From: Rhypophila decipiens
Lineage: Eukaryota; Ascomycota; Sordariomycetes; Sordariales; Naviculisporaceae
NCBI GenBank assembly: GCA_033297075.1
Contig: MU858047.1
Coordinates: 186,001-250,000, forward strand
Length of the DNA: 64,000 nt
Direction: 5' to 3'
Positions 47,484-59,678 of this stretch are shown in pieces (position 1 is the first letter of the stretch; the number at the start of each line of letters is the position of its first letter). The notes under the pieces were generated by a model. The model made no database searches. It was not told the DNA's origin and was given only the letters and a program-made list of their open reading frames with translations. The position numbers were made by a program, and so were the translations under genes.

Positions 47484-50400
47484 GTTGTCCCAAATGTCAC
47501 CAGAATGAAAGTCAAGATACCAGACAGCCCTGAAGGGGCAGTAAGGAAAGTTGGAGGGTGACTGCCCAGCAGCTGTAGAACCTTGGTGTTCTCGAAGGAG
47601 GAGCTTGTGTACTACAACGAATGTTCAGCTCCAACTTGGAGAACTTCCTTGAGGCTCGGCTACAGCTTCTACGTCAGGATGGAGGTGGATGTCATGAAAG
47701 AAACAAAGCCAGCTACACGGAGGGTCCGGCGGCACCCTTGGGGGGGGGCAGAAACCTTAAAGAAAGGAGGCACAAGAAAAACCCAAGCAATAAAAGGGGC
47801 GCCCCCCAGTGGGGAAAGAAGGCTGTCCCGTCAGGGTCCTGGGTCCGATCCAGACACCACTGACCCGGTTCACGAAACACAAGAGTGACGCCGGAGTCCT
47901 CGCAGTTCGCTTTATTGATCCTTGGCATAGCCCAGCTAGCGAACAGCTTTGCTGCTAGAGAGCCTGGACTCCTTTGTTTGTGGGTCATATTGGATCGAGC
48001 GTGAGGCCAGCGTGGATACCATCTTCGGGTGCGAGCCCATCATGGTGGAGCGATAAGAGATGGCAGGCGCCCGGAGTCCCAGGGGAATCCAGCTGCTCGG
48101 GATTTCGCAGTGCTTTGACAGTCCCCAAGAAGCTCTACCGCGTACTATCTCGAGATTACCAGCCGTTGGTGGTGGCCAGGCCGTCCCGCTTGGAAATGAA
48201 GGCCCCCTTTTTGAGCCTCACTTGTGCTTGCCCCAACCAATCAATCTTTTTCGTTCCAGGCGAGCCAACCTCGCCGTCCAATATTCCAAACCAAGCAGAA
48301 AAGAAAGGTGTTCCCGATGATCAGGTCCAGCTGAGGTTTGGTGACACCTTCGGGACGGCTACCAAGGAAACACAATGGTACGACCCTACCCCTAGGGCAG
48401 GCCGTCAGGTTGCGATTGCTACCTTGATCGCTACGATGCTGCCATGTGGTTGGGTAAACGGGTAGCAGTCCAAAAATCTTATCTGCTCGCAGATCCATGA
48501 CCATGATGTCCAGGCCCGCAGTTTGCGCTACACATTCAGTAGCTTCACAAGCCGTCAACAGCCCCTGACCATGTCGTCAACATGATGTGCGGTGGGCCGT
48601 ACCATCGTCGTGGCGATTTGCCTTGGCTTGCTCCAGTCATATGTGGAACTGGCGAAAGGGGAACTATTTCCAGAAAAAGCTCATCCCTACTCGTACACAG
48701 GACACGCAGTTGTCTGAAAGGCTTCGGCTGGTCGTCAACTGCACCGAGCATATGTAGCACCATAGATTATGCAGATCATGGTCGACATTCTGGCTGACAT
48801 GCCGGTAGAGGCAGCATGTCACTGCGGTAGCCTGGCGGCAACAGGGGAAGTATTCCAAAGTGGCAGCATTACCCGCCAACTCGGCGCATCATGAAATTGT
48901 AAGCAGTAGACACACCACTTGGCGCTTATCAACAACTGCCGGATCATAATATGGCGTTCCTTCGTCAGCAATGTGTACGATACTAGTGTAGCAGTGGTAA
49001 ACTTGGACACTCAACCCATGGGCGCCCGCAAGACTGTCAAGGATGAGACCGTCCATCGACCTTCTATCGGGTGTCCGGCGGAGGATGTTGTTTCGCCCAT
49101 AGACTGATGTGGAAAGAAAGCTCAAAGGAGAAGATCGAGTAAGCGATCCCCTTCAACCCCCACTACGTCGTGTCACCGTGATGCACCGGGAGCGTGTATA
49201 TTCTGCGGCCATCCGGATTGACTGGTGACACAGCCGTGTGTTGTCAAGACGCGAATAGGAAATTAGGTACTGATCGGGTGAATGAAGAGGTCTTGACAAG
49301 AATAGAAAGTCGGCAACTTGCCGAACAAACGCCACAATGCAACAAGTTTAAGCATCACGCCCATGAGGGAGTCCCCGTCTCCCCGGTGCCGTGGCTGCTC
49401 GGCCATCGGTTTAAGAAACAGACGGTGGCCGCAGATCTCTTCGATTCCACTTGTCAAGCGTGAGAGTGGATGCATGGCTGGGGAGAAGCCAAGATGGCCT
49501 CGTATCCGGCGATTACTAAGTGTCAGATGGGGTTTGTCTAATTGTTCGAGACTGGGATCACGGCCTGCCTGGAAGATGGGTACCCACCAACACGTGTAAC
49601 ACCCATCCACACAGTGGAGAGCCACACCCTGGGCAGCGCTGAAGGTGTGAATACAAGCAACAACGCGATTTTCGCGCGGGCTGCTGTTGGTGATCGGGAC
49701 CCATGAAATCCGGGTTGTTCGAGTTGGACAAGATTGCAAAGAAAAGAAAGATTCGTCAGTGAAGAGGCACGTCCGCCCAAATAGGAAATCCTTGGCAAAC
49801 CGAGGCCTGGTCATTGGCCAGAACAGTACTTTGCCGTTTGCAAGGATTGTCGGAAGTTTTGAAGGTGCGAATTGAATTGGGCATGTTGGCGGAAAATGTG
49901 GCGTCAAACGTCTGATCCGGATACCTATCCCTCGTCCAATCAGAAGGGATTAAAAGAGATATCTGCCAGCTTCGTATGTTTGTACCCGAGACAAAATCTA
50001 AAACGAGCCATGGTCAGCTGTGTTCAATGCAGTGCGAGTTTTCGTATCTTTCGACCTGGAATTTCCTATCCATTTCTTACAAATTCCATAAGTATTTCTG
50101 ACCATTTCCTCATCACCCGTACAGAGTTATCGTCATGAACTTTCACGATAGATAGCGCACGGCACGGAAGAGGTGTATGATGCAGTGTAACCGGCCACCC
50201 ACTAGTACCGCACTGCGGTACATGGCCATAAGTCCCATAACATCATGCAAGCTTATCGAATGGCAATTTGCAAGTGCACAAGGCTCCATATCAAGTAATC
50301 ATACCACCTTGCATGGTACCATAAACCAACACCACCTCGCCGACCGAGCGATGATATGATCTGGATCCGATGATAAAGTAAAGAGAAGGGCCCTCGGGTG

Positions 50401-52760
50401 CTATTTATACAGTTGATTGACCGAACCACTGAAACCCAACTTGGGAAACGAGATAATGGACAACCCACACTGCAACTCTATCTGTGTACTTTTTGTGGGC
50501 CCTTGGGAAGATGGAGGGTGCGGGTTGGTCCAGCCAATGCATTGGAGAAAGGGGAAAAGGGGCAAGTAGGGGCGGAATGACAACTGATAAGTAGGAACTC
50601 GAGTCATGCGCCATGAAACCACATCAACCACCTTGATATTCTACCCAGCGAACATCTGACTGTGAGGCCCTTTGTAGCGGAAGTGACAATCTGACAAGAT
50701 TGTCGGTCTGAGCTTGGGTACACAGCCAAGCAGTAGACCCAGATGATGGCTACAGCAACTCTGAGGCTCGGATGCTTGTCCACACAAGTACATCATCATA
50801 TCATGTCGCTCGCACTTGTAAGCGAGCTTGACAATATCGGTGATATCGGCAGACATCTCGATTCATCACTCGTCGCCTCATGGGAAGCTTTCGGTGGGTA
50901 GCATTCGTACACACGTCTATTCACGTTATCAACGCACCCGCTCAGCTCGCTCAGCTCGGTAAGACATGGTGATACTATATCACATTTCGAATATCGTCTC
51001 TCCTTTAAAGCTGACTTTTCGACGTATATTTGGGATTTCAATTTTCAAAATGCCTTGAGCTGGGTTGCCCAAGGAATACATGGAAGATCATTGAGGTGTT
51101 GAATGGCCAGAACTGGTGGCATTCGCATCGAAAGAACGCCCTTGGCAGGGGATACCTAAGTATAAGAAGCCCCAACCACGCGATTCCAATCTCTGGATGC
51201 TCACTTGGCAACGGAAACACTTTCTCCAAGTTGAGGGTCACGAAGATCGCCAGGATTGCGCCTGGTCTAGAGTTATGTGCGTTTGGAGATGTATCGAATG
51301 TAAGACAGAAAAGAAGGAGGTGATATGGAAGGGACAAGAGCAGGTCATCATATCTTCGCAGACACGGGGCAGACGACGGAACACATCCGTCACCTTCGTC
51401 ATAAGCAAAGAAGTTATGCGAGCGCTGGAAATCTGATAGCCACTGGACCTCTGGATGAACAAAAATATATGATAGAAAACAAGAACCGGATGCTATCCCC
51501 AGACAGCATGAATAGGGAGATTGATTCAAGGTGAAGTACACGGAGAGAAGGGAATGAGACGAGTACTCGGAAGAGATCAACTCACCGTTTACTACATTCT
51601 TGGACAATTTCTACCAACGCCTCTGCTCTTTCCCCATCGTTTCTCCACGAAGGATGCCGGGATCTCAATCGAGGGGAGATTCTTGAGATATGAATGGAAG
51701 ATGGCTCAAGATGCAAGGTCGTGTGATGATGATGGTAGGTTCGTGTATGATACTAGCATCGTGTCCGGTAGTTCTAGTCCACCTGGAAAGCCGTTCTCGG
51801 GGGCGGCAACAATGTCTCCATGTCACAAGACCAGAGCTTCTGGATTGGTGTTCCTGGAGCTTGTCTCATCAGAGAACATCTCACATATGCCGGGACAAAG
51901 CTGCGTGGGATTTCCAAATGGCAATGAGAACCCCCATCGTTGAAAAACTCAAAAATCCCACATCCATGGTCACGGGACCTGTAGAAACCTCGAATGTCGC
52001 GATGGAGTTGGGGGTAGACCTGAAGGCAAACGTAAATCGTGTCCGGGACCTATCCATAATAAGGACGACCATTGGTCCAGTAGCTCGGAGGTCGGCGGAC
52101 TGCAAAGATTGCTACAATCTCCAGATGAAATGTTATATCACACGCACTGGAGGCTCCTGGTTTGCGAGTCGCGATGAAGAGGATTTGTGGTCATGTGGTT
52201 GAAAGTTGACGTTGTCGCTGCCGGGACGGGTTAGCACCGATCATTCGGCAAGCTAGTGGAGATGGCGCTAGGATTCCCCACTATTTACCAAGAATAGAAC
52301 CCCAGTTAAGTTAGTATTGGCGGGGTTGTCCATTAAGCTCTGATAGCGATCGATTCAAGGGCGTCACGATGTGCTCGCCTTGATCATTCGAATCTCCAAG
52401 TTCCGACTGAGCAACGGCATAACGTATTTTGCTTTGTTTGTATTTTCAAGACCGGCATCGACCATGCCGGATCTTAAATTCTTATAATGACCTGCCATCT
52501 TATTTTTCCACCGTCCATATCATCATCACTGCCGTCATCCCCCATGCCGTGCCCCGTGTCCTAGTACTAACTGTGCTACTCCGTATCATCCTTATTGTTC
52601 CTTCCAGCCTCAGTCCTCACAATTTTGGCTATTACATCATTCCCGTGCTTCGATTTTGAACTTCCGGCCGTTGGAAAAACCGCCGTTATCCACATAGCAA
52701 AACACCCTCGCACGAACTCAACAGCGCACGCCGCACGAGCTCGAGAATAAATTCATCACC
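47484..52760. other. 5.3-kb divergent intergenic region without a recognisable gene
   Basis: This is the upstream space of the glycosyltransferase (minus) and the F-box gene (plus). I found no domain-bearing or spliceable gene. The word TACTCCGTA occurs at 52577-52585, about 180 bp before the F-box start. Other open frames (for example 51038-51607 on minus) look like chance. Confidence 0.45.
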
Positions 52761-54363
52761 ATGGCCGTCTTTGTCGATCTCGCAGACGAAGACATCGAAC
52801 CCCCGCAAAACGGTCAACCTCCTCGATACCCTATCGACGATGTCGTAAAAGCCGCCGCAAAGGCAGCCGTGGTTGCCGCGTCGTCGACCGCGAACAAGTT
52901 TGAACCGAAGGAAGATGAAACACAGAGGATATCGGAAGAGGAGGCGCAAAGGCTACCCGTCAGGGAAAATCCGAATCGGAACCCCATGACGAGGGCCTTG
53001 GGATGCTACCCGTAGGCCTCGGCCGCCGATTATGTTATAGTTGCCATGAGAAGACAAAGATAGACTGACATCTCGTCCGGTCAAACAGTATCATCATGTC
53101 GGTAGCTGCGCATATCGACCTGAACACGCTCGATAATCTGTCTCGTACCTGTCGCCAGATCCGCGAGGGACTGCTGCAGTATCGCAAGATGCTTCTAATC
53201 TCGACCCTCCATTGCTCCAACGAACATCTTCCCGTTGATCCCGAGGAGACTCTGCGCTACCGAGCTCGTGCGATGAACTGGTTCTACATGGAAGATGCTG
53301 GCCGGACGAGTTACGCTGGCAAGTCGGGCAAATGTGCCAGGGACTTGGTTGCGGGTTGTCGTAGATGCGGCACTGTTGTCTGCAGGGTGAGCTCAGGTCC
53401 AGTAAAGTGTGGGTGGATGTTTGGCTGATACTGCCCATCTTCAGAACTGCGCAATAAAACCCCCAGCCCCGATCGTGCTCCGTGACCGGCATCGAAGACT
53501 TTGCATGACATGCGCGAAGGCGCCTCTGGGGTCGTTGGTGAAGCCACCACTCGACCCTTCGGTCCCCTTGTCGTCGGATATCATGCAACGCTCAATCTGC
53601 ACATGCGACTCTTTTACTGGTGTCTGGCTCTGTCAGCCTTGCGGGCGCACAATCCGAAGCGACGACTACGACTACAAGGGGTTTGTTTCTTTCCCCCTCA
53701 TTGAAACTTGGTCGTTTGAAGTCTGTATCTAACCAGTTCCACAGTATCTGGAAATGGCGCAGTCAGTACACCGACGTTCTCGGCGGACTAGGCACGGGTA
53801 TCGGCGAAGGCGACCGCGGTGTCATATGTGGCCGCGAGACTAGTTGCTGCGCGGCGAGAGAAAGAGAGCAAGAGACAGACTGCGAAGCTGAAGATGCTGC
53901 GGACGCCAACATAAACAACACCCTCGGCTTCTTATCGCTGTCTCCCCCGTCTCTCTCTGACAACGGGAGTAGCAACCTCAGCGTACACAGCGCTAGCAGC
54001 GGCTCATCTGCTGCCGGGGGCGGTGGCAGCAGCACTGCTAGCAACAATAACCTCCAAGTTTCTCCGCAGGGGAGCCCCCGAGTTCCAAGTCCGGCTATTA
54101 AGGCAGGATATGAGAGACATGAGATTGAGGGGATTGGTGGTGTCATGAAGAAGAAACGCCTCAGGATGGTCAAAGTCGGTGCATGTGTGCCTGAGTGGGC
54201 CGATGAGCGTGCTGCTGGGGATATATTGGGCAGAGAGGTCAATGGCAAGGTGAGGAGCTGGTGCGGGTGGTGCTGGAGGGTCATTCCGGGGGCGAGCGAT
54301 TACCGTGAGATGTACAATGGAGATGGGAATGGCAGGGATAAGGGGAAGGGGAAGGAGGCTTAG
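52761..54363 (+). CDS. F-box protein with multiple CxxC pairs
   Basis: Exons 52761-53011, 53089-53386, 53445-53680 and 53745-54363 join to 467 residues. An F-box-like segment at about 84-120 (PIIMSVAAHIDLNTLDNLSRTCRQIREGLL) suggests binding to Skp1 in an SCF ubiquitin ligase. Cysteine pairs follow: CRRC and CRNC (174-185), CMTC (about 203-206), CTC...CQPC (about 235-249), and CGWCW near the C-terminus, likely zinc-binding. GLGTGIGEGDRGVICGRE and CCAAREREQETDC are conserved in a Pezizomycotina-only family of unknown substrate. A Ser/Gly-rich linker lies at about 310-370. Exon 1 is the least certain part: its donor GTAGGC is weak, though GACTGAC and AAACAG mark the acceptor well. The later donor GTTTGT is also unusual. 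Function beyond the F-box is inferred. Confidence 0.82.
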
Positions 54364-55479
54364 GATAAGAGGGGGAAGAGGAGAGCACCTGAAGAATGAG
54401 AACCATGCTATAAACTCTGTATCGAGTTGTTGGTTGTTCAAAACTGTCTCTGGGCAAAACCCACGAGACGCCACGAACTGGGATGGAACATAGGATACCG
54501 ATGGCAAATAAAAGCACATACTTGGTTTTGCTCAATCATCAACATGGCAACTAGTCACCATTCAAGATCCTTATTACCACCTACTGGCAGAAAGAAAGGT
54601 GTCTCCAACGACCAGCCTAAGTTTGCCTGGGCACCCGAGCTATGTCCATTGATATCTTGTTTGTCCCATTTCGCACATTATTATGATTGTAATTTATGCC
54701 GTACTGCCGTACTGGCTTCCTTTTTTTCTCCCAAAGATATATGACATAATCTTCAGATGGTATAATGGGGGAAGTATGGGTACCGAGAATATGTATCTAA
54801 TCGTCGTTCGATACTCTGAATCTTTCTGCGGCCAGCGCCAATAGGGTCGACCAGTCCACCGACGATCCTGAGAATCAATCCACAGTCAGACCTCAGTAAT
54901 ACACTGCAGTCTGGAGATCCTCAAAGCGTTCTTGACGTCAAAGGCCTGGCAGGCAACTTAAGCATTGAGAAGGTAAATAGGCTTTTATGGTCTATACAAG
55001 AATATGAAAAAATGTACAAGTGCTTACAACACCAACCTGAATAAGATTGTGGTGTGTTTTTGGCAGGGTAGACGGATGTTCAAAACAAAAGAGAGGACGG
55101 AGACAAAATGCTTTGTCCGTTTCCCTTCTTCCATAGGCTGCTTGCGCTCTTTCCACGATGCACGCATCTTTGGACGTCTGAGCCCATCCACCCCGAAATG
55201 CTCGCCAATGTCAGCGAGTTCTTGCTGTGCCCATCCGCCTCCTGCCTTCTTCTCTCTCCATCATCGTACAGGGGCTCCCGAGTAAGATTTTCCTTCTCGT
55301 CTGGCCAATTTTAGAATATACAGAGTGTTTGTGATGTGCGGGTTGGCGGGTGGTGGTGATTGTTTATCCTGTCCTTTGGCAGAATCTAGATCAGCCAGAT
55401 ATGTCCCGCTCTCAACCAGGGCCAAAGGCTCGTGGCAGCCCCAGGTTCTGCTTTCTCGATGCGATCTTGTGGGTATCGG
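54364..55479. other. Convergent 3' region
   Basis: This 1.1-kb region between the F-box and mL58 stop codons holds 3' UTR sequence of both. I see no gene or repeat of note. Confidence 0.5.
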
Positions 55480-56163
55480 TTATAATTCGCCCGCAAAAAG
55501 CATATCGATCCTGCGCTTCCGTTCCGCCCTCGCCGCTGACCGAATGGGACCCCAGCGGGCCTTGATCCTGTCCTCCTCTGCCTTGACCTTCTCTTTGTGC
55601 TCTTTAGGCGCTTGAACGCACATTCTGATGAACAAGGCGCTGCAGTTGTACTTGTCCGCCAATTTATGCACGCTGTTTGTTACCGGATCCTCGGTACGCA
55701 AGCGGCGGATCTCTGCAACCTGCTCGGCCGTGACGTGGTGAGGCTTCTGTTCCCAAGCCCACTTCTTCACGACTGGAAGCCGTGCCGGATCGAGGGACGG
55801 GCTGCCGGTAGCGACAGTTCCTTCTGTTCCTGTTGCTTGTGATTTAAAAAGCTCGGCGATATTCTGGCGGCGGCGCGGATCGGACTTGGGGAGGAATTTG
55901 AACGGAGTATGGAAGACGGACGCCTCGGAGGATGGTGGGTTAAAAATGATGCGGTCGGCGGATGTGTCCTTGAGGACAAATGATGGGTGAGGGGGAATGT
56001 TGAGAGCGCGTCGTAGACGAGCTGCTGATGATTTTTGGCGGATACTGGTGACCGCTACTGTTTTGGTTGACGGAGCGAATAGCCGGCCGGAGCTACTCCT
56101 GCTGCTGCACGATAAAAGACCCGAGCACGCCGTTGCCGACCGTCTCGTGAGTTGGGCCTCCAT
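55480..56163 (-). CDS. MRPL20: Mitochondrial large-subunit ribosomal protein mL58 (MRPL20)
   Basis: A single exon encodes 227 residues. The Arg/Ser-rich, acid-poor N-terminus (about 1-45) fits a mitochondrial targeting peptide. The body carries the family marks RRALNIPPHPSFVL, IIFNPPSSEASVFHTPFKFLPKSDPRRR and a basic helical C-terminus (KARWGPIRSAARAERKRR). This matches the fungal-specific mitoribosomal protein MRPL20/mL58 of the 54S subunit. The start ATG has context CACAATGG. CACGTG lies about 370 bp upstream. The gene converges with the F-box gene. Confidence 0.9.
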   Translation of the reverse strand: MEAQLTRRSATACSGLLSCSSRSSSGRLFAPSTKTVAVTSIRQKSSAARLRRALNIPPHPSFVLKDTSADRIIFNPPSSEASVFHTPFKFLPKSDPRRRQNIAELFKSQATGTEGTVATGSPSLDPARLPVVKKWAWEQKPHHVTAEQVAEIRRLRTEDPVTNSVHKLADKYNCSALFIRMCVQAPKEHKEKVKAEEDRIKARWGPIRSAARAERKRRIDMLFAGEL

Positions 56164-59100
56164 TGTGTGAATTGATATCTTTAATCACCCGCCGTCTTTC
56201 TTGCCAATCCGAGTGAGTCGCCGGTCGTCGATCAGGGTGCGTCGCGTGCCGGAGCCGTTTACGGTCGCCCAAGACGAGGGATGAGATGATGCACGGATGG
56301 GAATTAGATAATACAATGCTAGAAAATGCAAATAAAAGGCCCGCGATTATGGGAATGACCGTGATCGAACAACCAATTGGGGCTCAATTTCAATTGGGCG
56401 GAGTGGTCGGGATAAGCTCTTCCAGCACCCACCATCCAGGTCGTCGTTTAAGAAAGTTCGTGATGTCGAGACTGGAGTCGCGAATTTCTTTGGGATGGAA
56501 ACTTTTCCCTGGAGCTACCAGCAGTTTGGGAAGTCACGTGGGCGCCTGAGCAAGGGGTCTAGCTTCAGCCAATCATGCTCGCTCCGGTCTGCGGTCCACT
56601 TCTCCGGACTCTGTCGGCCGGCGCCGAGTCCACTCGAGTCGGTGTGCAAGCAATTCTCGCCGGCCGCTCCGGGCGAAAGCCATCCGGATCGGGCAAGGCC
56701 ATTGTGAGTTGGCCGTCATATCAGTCTTTTCAGCAGTCTCGAGGCTGATGCTCTTCTCGAATCAGACAATTCCCAGTTTGCTGCTATCGTCAACCCGCAG
56801 TTGTCAAATGGCCTAGAAACGGAATGAACAACTTTGATTTTGCCATCCATCTTGTTAATTCGCAGCAACCTGCAGAAGAACTTATACCGGCAACTTTTCC
56901 TTATGCAATTCAGTCCTCTAATGTAGGCGGCGTTTAGCCGTACCCGCTTTTGGGAGCCACAACCAGCAAGCCGGAGACACCAAGACTACAAATGCATATG
57001 GAAACCAGTTGTGGGAGGATTGAAGGAGCATCCCATCGGAGTTCTGGGCTGATTCACTACGTTATATCTGGTCAGCGGCGTGCGAACAGCCTCCGAGTTC
57101 GAACCAGGTGTCAACTTCCAAGACTCATTCACAGATAAGACGCATGATTTTCAAGAAGATTTCATGGAATGCGCCGAGAACAAATGGAAGGAACCTGATC
57201 CAAGGCTCACTCCTGTGTGCTACCCCTCACCAGCCACATGATAATTTTCTGGAATTTATCAGATCGTTGCCAGAGCTGCAAGCCGAAAACATCAATTCCA
57301 TTGTCTACATGTCTTTGATGAGTTCCGTCGAACTGGCCGTGATGGAAACACGCACTTCATAAGTTCATATGATATTGGGTGATGTACCTATTGGCATGAT
57401 CCTCGAAAAGTACATAATTACTGTCTTACAGGTATGTCGCCTGAAGCCGTTTTCGTTGAAGTCAAAGAACATCAATAATACTTTGAAAGGTGTCCCTTTT
57501 GTTTCATGTTTCAAGGATCAAGGTTGAACCTGGTGATTCCCTGGTGCCTGGTAGTCAGGGCATAATCATCTCACCGGCTGAACAATGTACCAAGCTTACT
57601 GTAACGAGGCCGGAGGTACCTACAGGTAGGCGCACGAATGACAAACTCCTCCTTTCCTAAGTGGTGATATCTGGTGCAAGCTGCAGTGTAGGTCCCCGGG
57701 TAGGCCTCTCGCCATCGTTGCCTGACTTTGGACTTTCTAGATGAGGAGGCCACAGGAGGACACAAATAACCAAGTTTACTCAGACATCTCTGGTGGCCGA
57801 TCTCAAGATGGAGAAGCGCGGATCAACACTAGGCTAACAAGAGTTCATCTATAATGACAAGAGTTTTCTGGCATTCAGGTCTCAAAGGAGTCGCCGGCGC
57901 CGACACTCGCGGCCACTTTCAGAATTATTAATTACTATGCTAGTGTACTGTACCGAAGTGAAGTTGTCGACAGTTTAGTAGTCGTATCCGTACTCGGCAC
58001 TTGTCTATCGTCGAATAGGTCATGGTTGAGATGGACCGCAGAAAGATATAAGCCACAATCCAAGCAGATCTCGCACGGGAGTCGCCAGCTTCGAACACAC
58101 ATTACCTTACTACTCCGTACCTGTCGTTGAAAATAGGGGTAAAGGGCTGCAATGCCGTCCCTGCGGCGAGGTAAAATTCGAGGTGGGACGGTGAATGCAT
58201 TATGAACCTTATGCCTCACAGAAAGTCAGGGGCTGGAGCTGTATCCGTGCTTGCATACGCAACCAGGCACCGCAGCACGCATACATCATACGTAAGGTAT
58301 CTGGTGATGATGATGACCAACATTCCTGCCTTCACCGCGCGTTGTTACCTGAGAACCTGACGGGCCCTGGCAATCAAACTTGGCAAACGTGGAAATTACA
58401 AGGCAATTACGTCTATCACCGGGACTGCACCCGGGCAAGTGAAGCTCTTGCCGGCAGCCATCAAGGTACAGTACCGTACGGATCCACACTCCGGTACATA
58501 CACGACTATCGTCACACCTCTTTTTTCCAGTTGCTTCTGGCCCTGATCTCCCCAGAGACCTCATTGCCGTCACCTTCTGATTGTTCTTGGTACTCCGGCG
58601 AAAGAGTAGTACACAAGCTCTCCCTGCTAACACCCTTGGTCAGGTCTGTAGAAGGGAGTCATTCTCCCTTCAAGTTGAAGATAATAGCGTGAACGGGCCA
58701 AGAGTCAGGGTCGAAAAGGGGAAAAGTCCAAGGTGGGCTGAAAGGAACAGGAACAGGCACCCTGCACCACACCACACCCCCCAACGTGGAAGGGGCACCA
58801 AGACACCACCAGCTTGGATCGGTCGAATCAGAAGCTCCCGGACCTGTCATCGCCCGCTCAGCTGTGTCAAGTGTGGGAAAGAGGACGAAGGGAATTAATA
58901 GCTGCCGATTCCCTTCCATTTCTGGGCGGCAATGAATTAAGAAGTTGGATGTTCATGCTCATTGTCAGAAATCGGTAGACCACGTTCGTCACGCAGGTCG
59001 CACCAAGCAAGTTTCCCGTCTCCGGTCCCCAGCAAGGTCGGGTGCCCAAAGTTGGTATGTATGCTGTATCCGTATTCCGCGTTCATTCTTGTCTTGTTGG

Positions 59101-59678
59101 TCGAAACCTTGTGTAAGCGAGAAGGCAAGCACTCTATTCCCCGAGTATAATCGCTCCCGTAACGAATCGCAACGAATCGCGGACTTCGGGTGGAGGGTCA
59201 CAAGAAGGTCACACGCCGCAAATCTGTCACGACAATCACCTTTTATCCCCCACCTACGTACCTCACCAGCTCCAGTCACTCACCTGCACTCTTCCACGCA
59301 CCTTTCCAAAACTTTCTTTTTTCCCCCTATCGTGCCTCATATCGGGCTCATGATACATTGCGAGGCCCGCTAACCCGCCCCTTACGTCGTACTTTTTAGA
59401 CTTCGGACCTGATATTCTACCCTTCCATCTCCATTCCCAACCTTGTCGTCCGGAATTGCTGCATACCCAAACCCAAAAGCGACTACTCCACTCTACCAAG
59501 CAACTACTACAAAGCAAGCCGCTCCTTCCGGGAGCTTCATTGAATTTTCTGGGTCGACTGCTCTTTCTCCAACTACGTCGGACCTGAGCAACTGAAACGA
59601 ATTTCAATTGAATACCGAACCAAGCAACCAAGACCCCGCCCCGAAGAATCGAAGCACCGGGACCGCAGCATCACCATC
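56164..59678. other. 3.5-kb divergent intergenic region
   Basis: This is shared upstream space of mL58 and the serine-rich gene. The last about 300 bp before 59679 is a C/T-rich leader without ATG. Before it is a short upstream frame, MIHCEAR, at 59350-59373. A coding-like but stop-broken stretch lies at about 56970-57241 (+). TACTCCGTA is at 58111-58119. No intact gene was recognised. Confidence 0.45.

Noticed and set aside
57081..57115. tRNA T-arm-like GAGTTCGAACCAGG
   Set aside because: The five-base stem does not pair and no D or anticodon arm is found around it.
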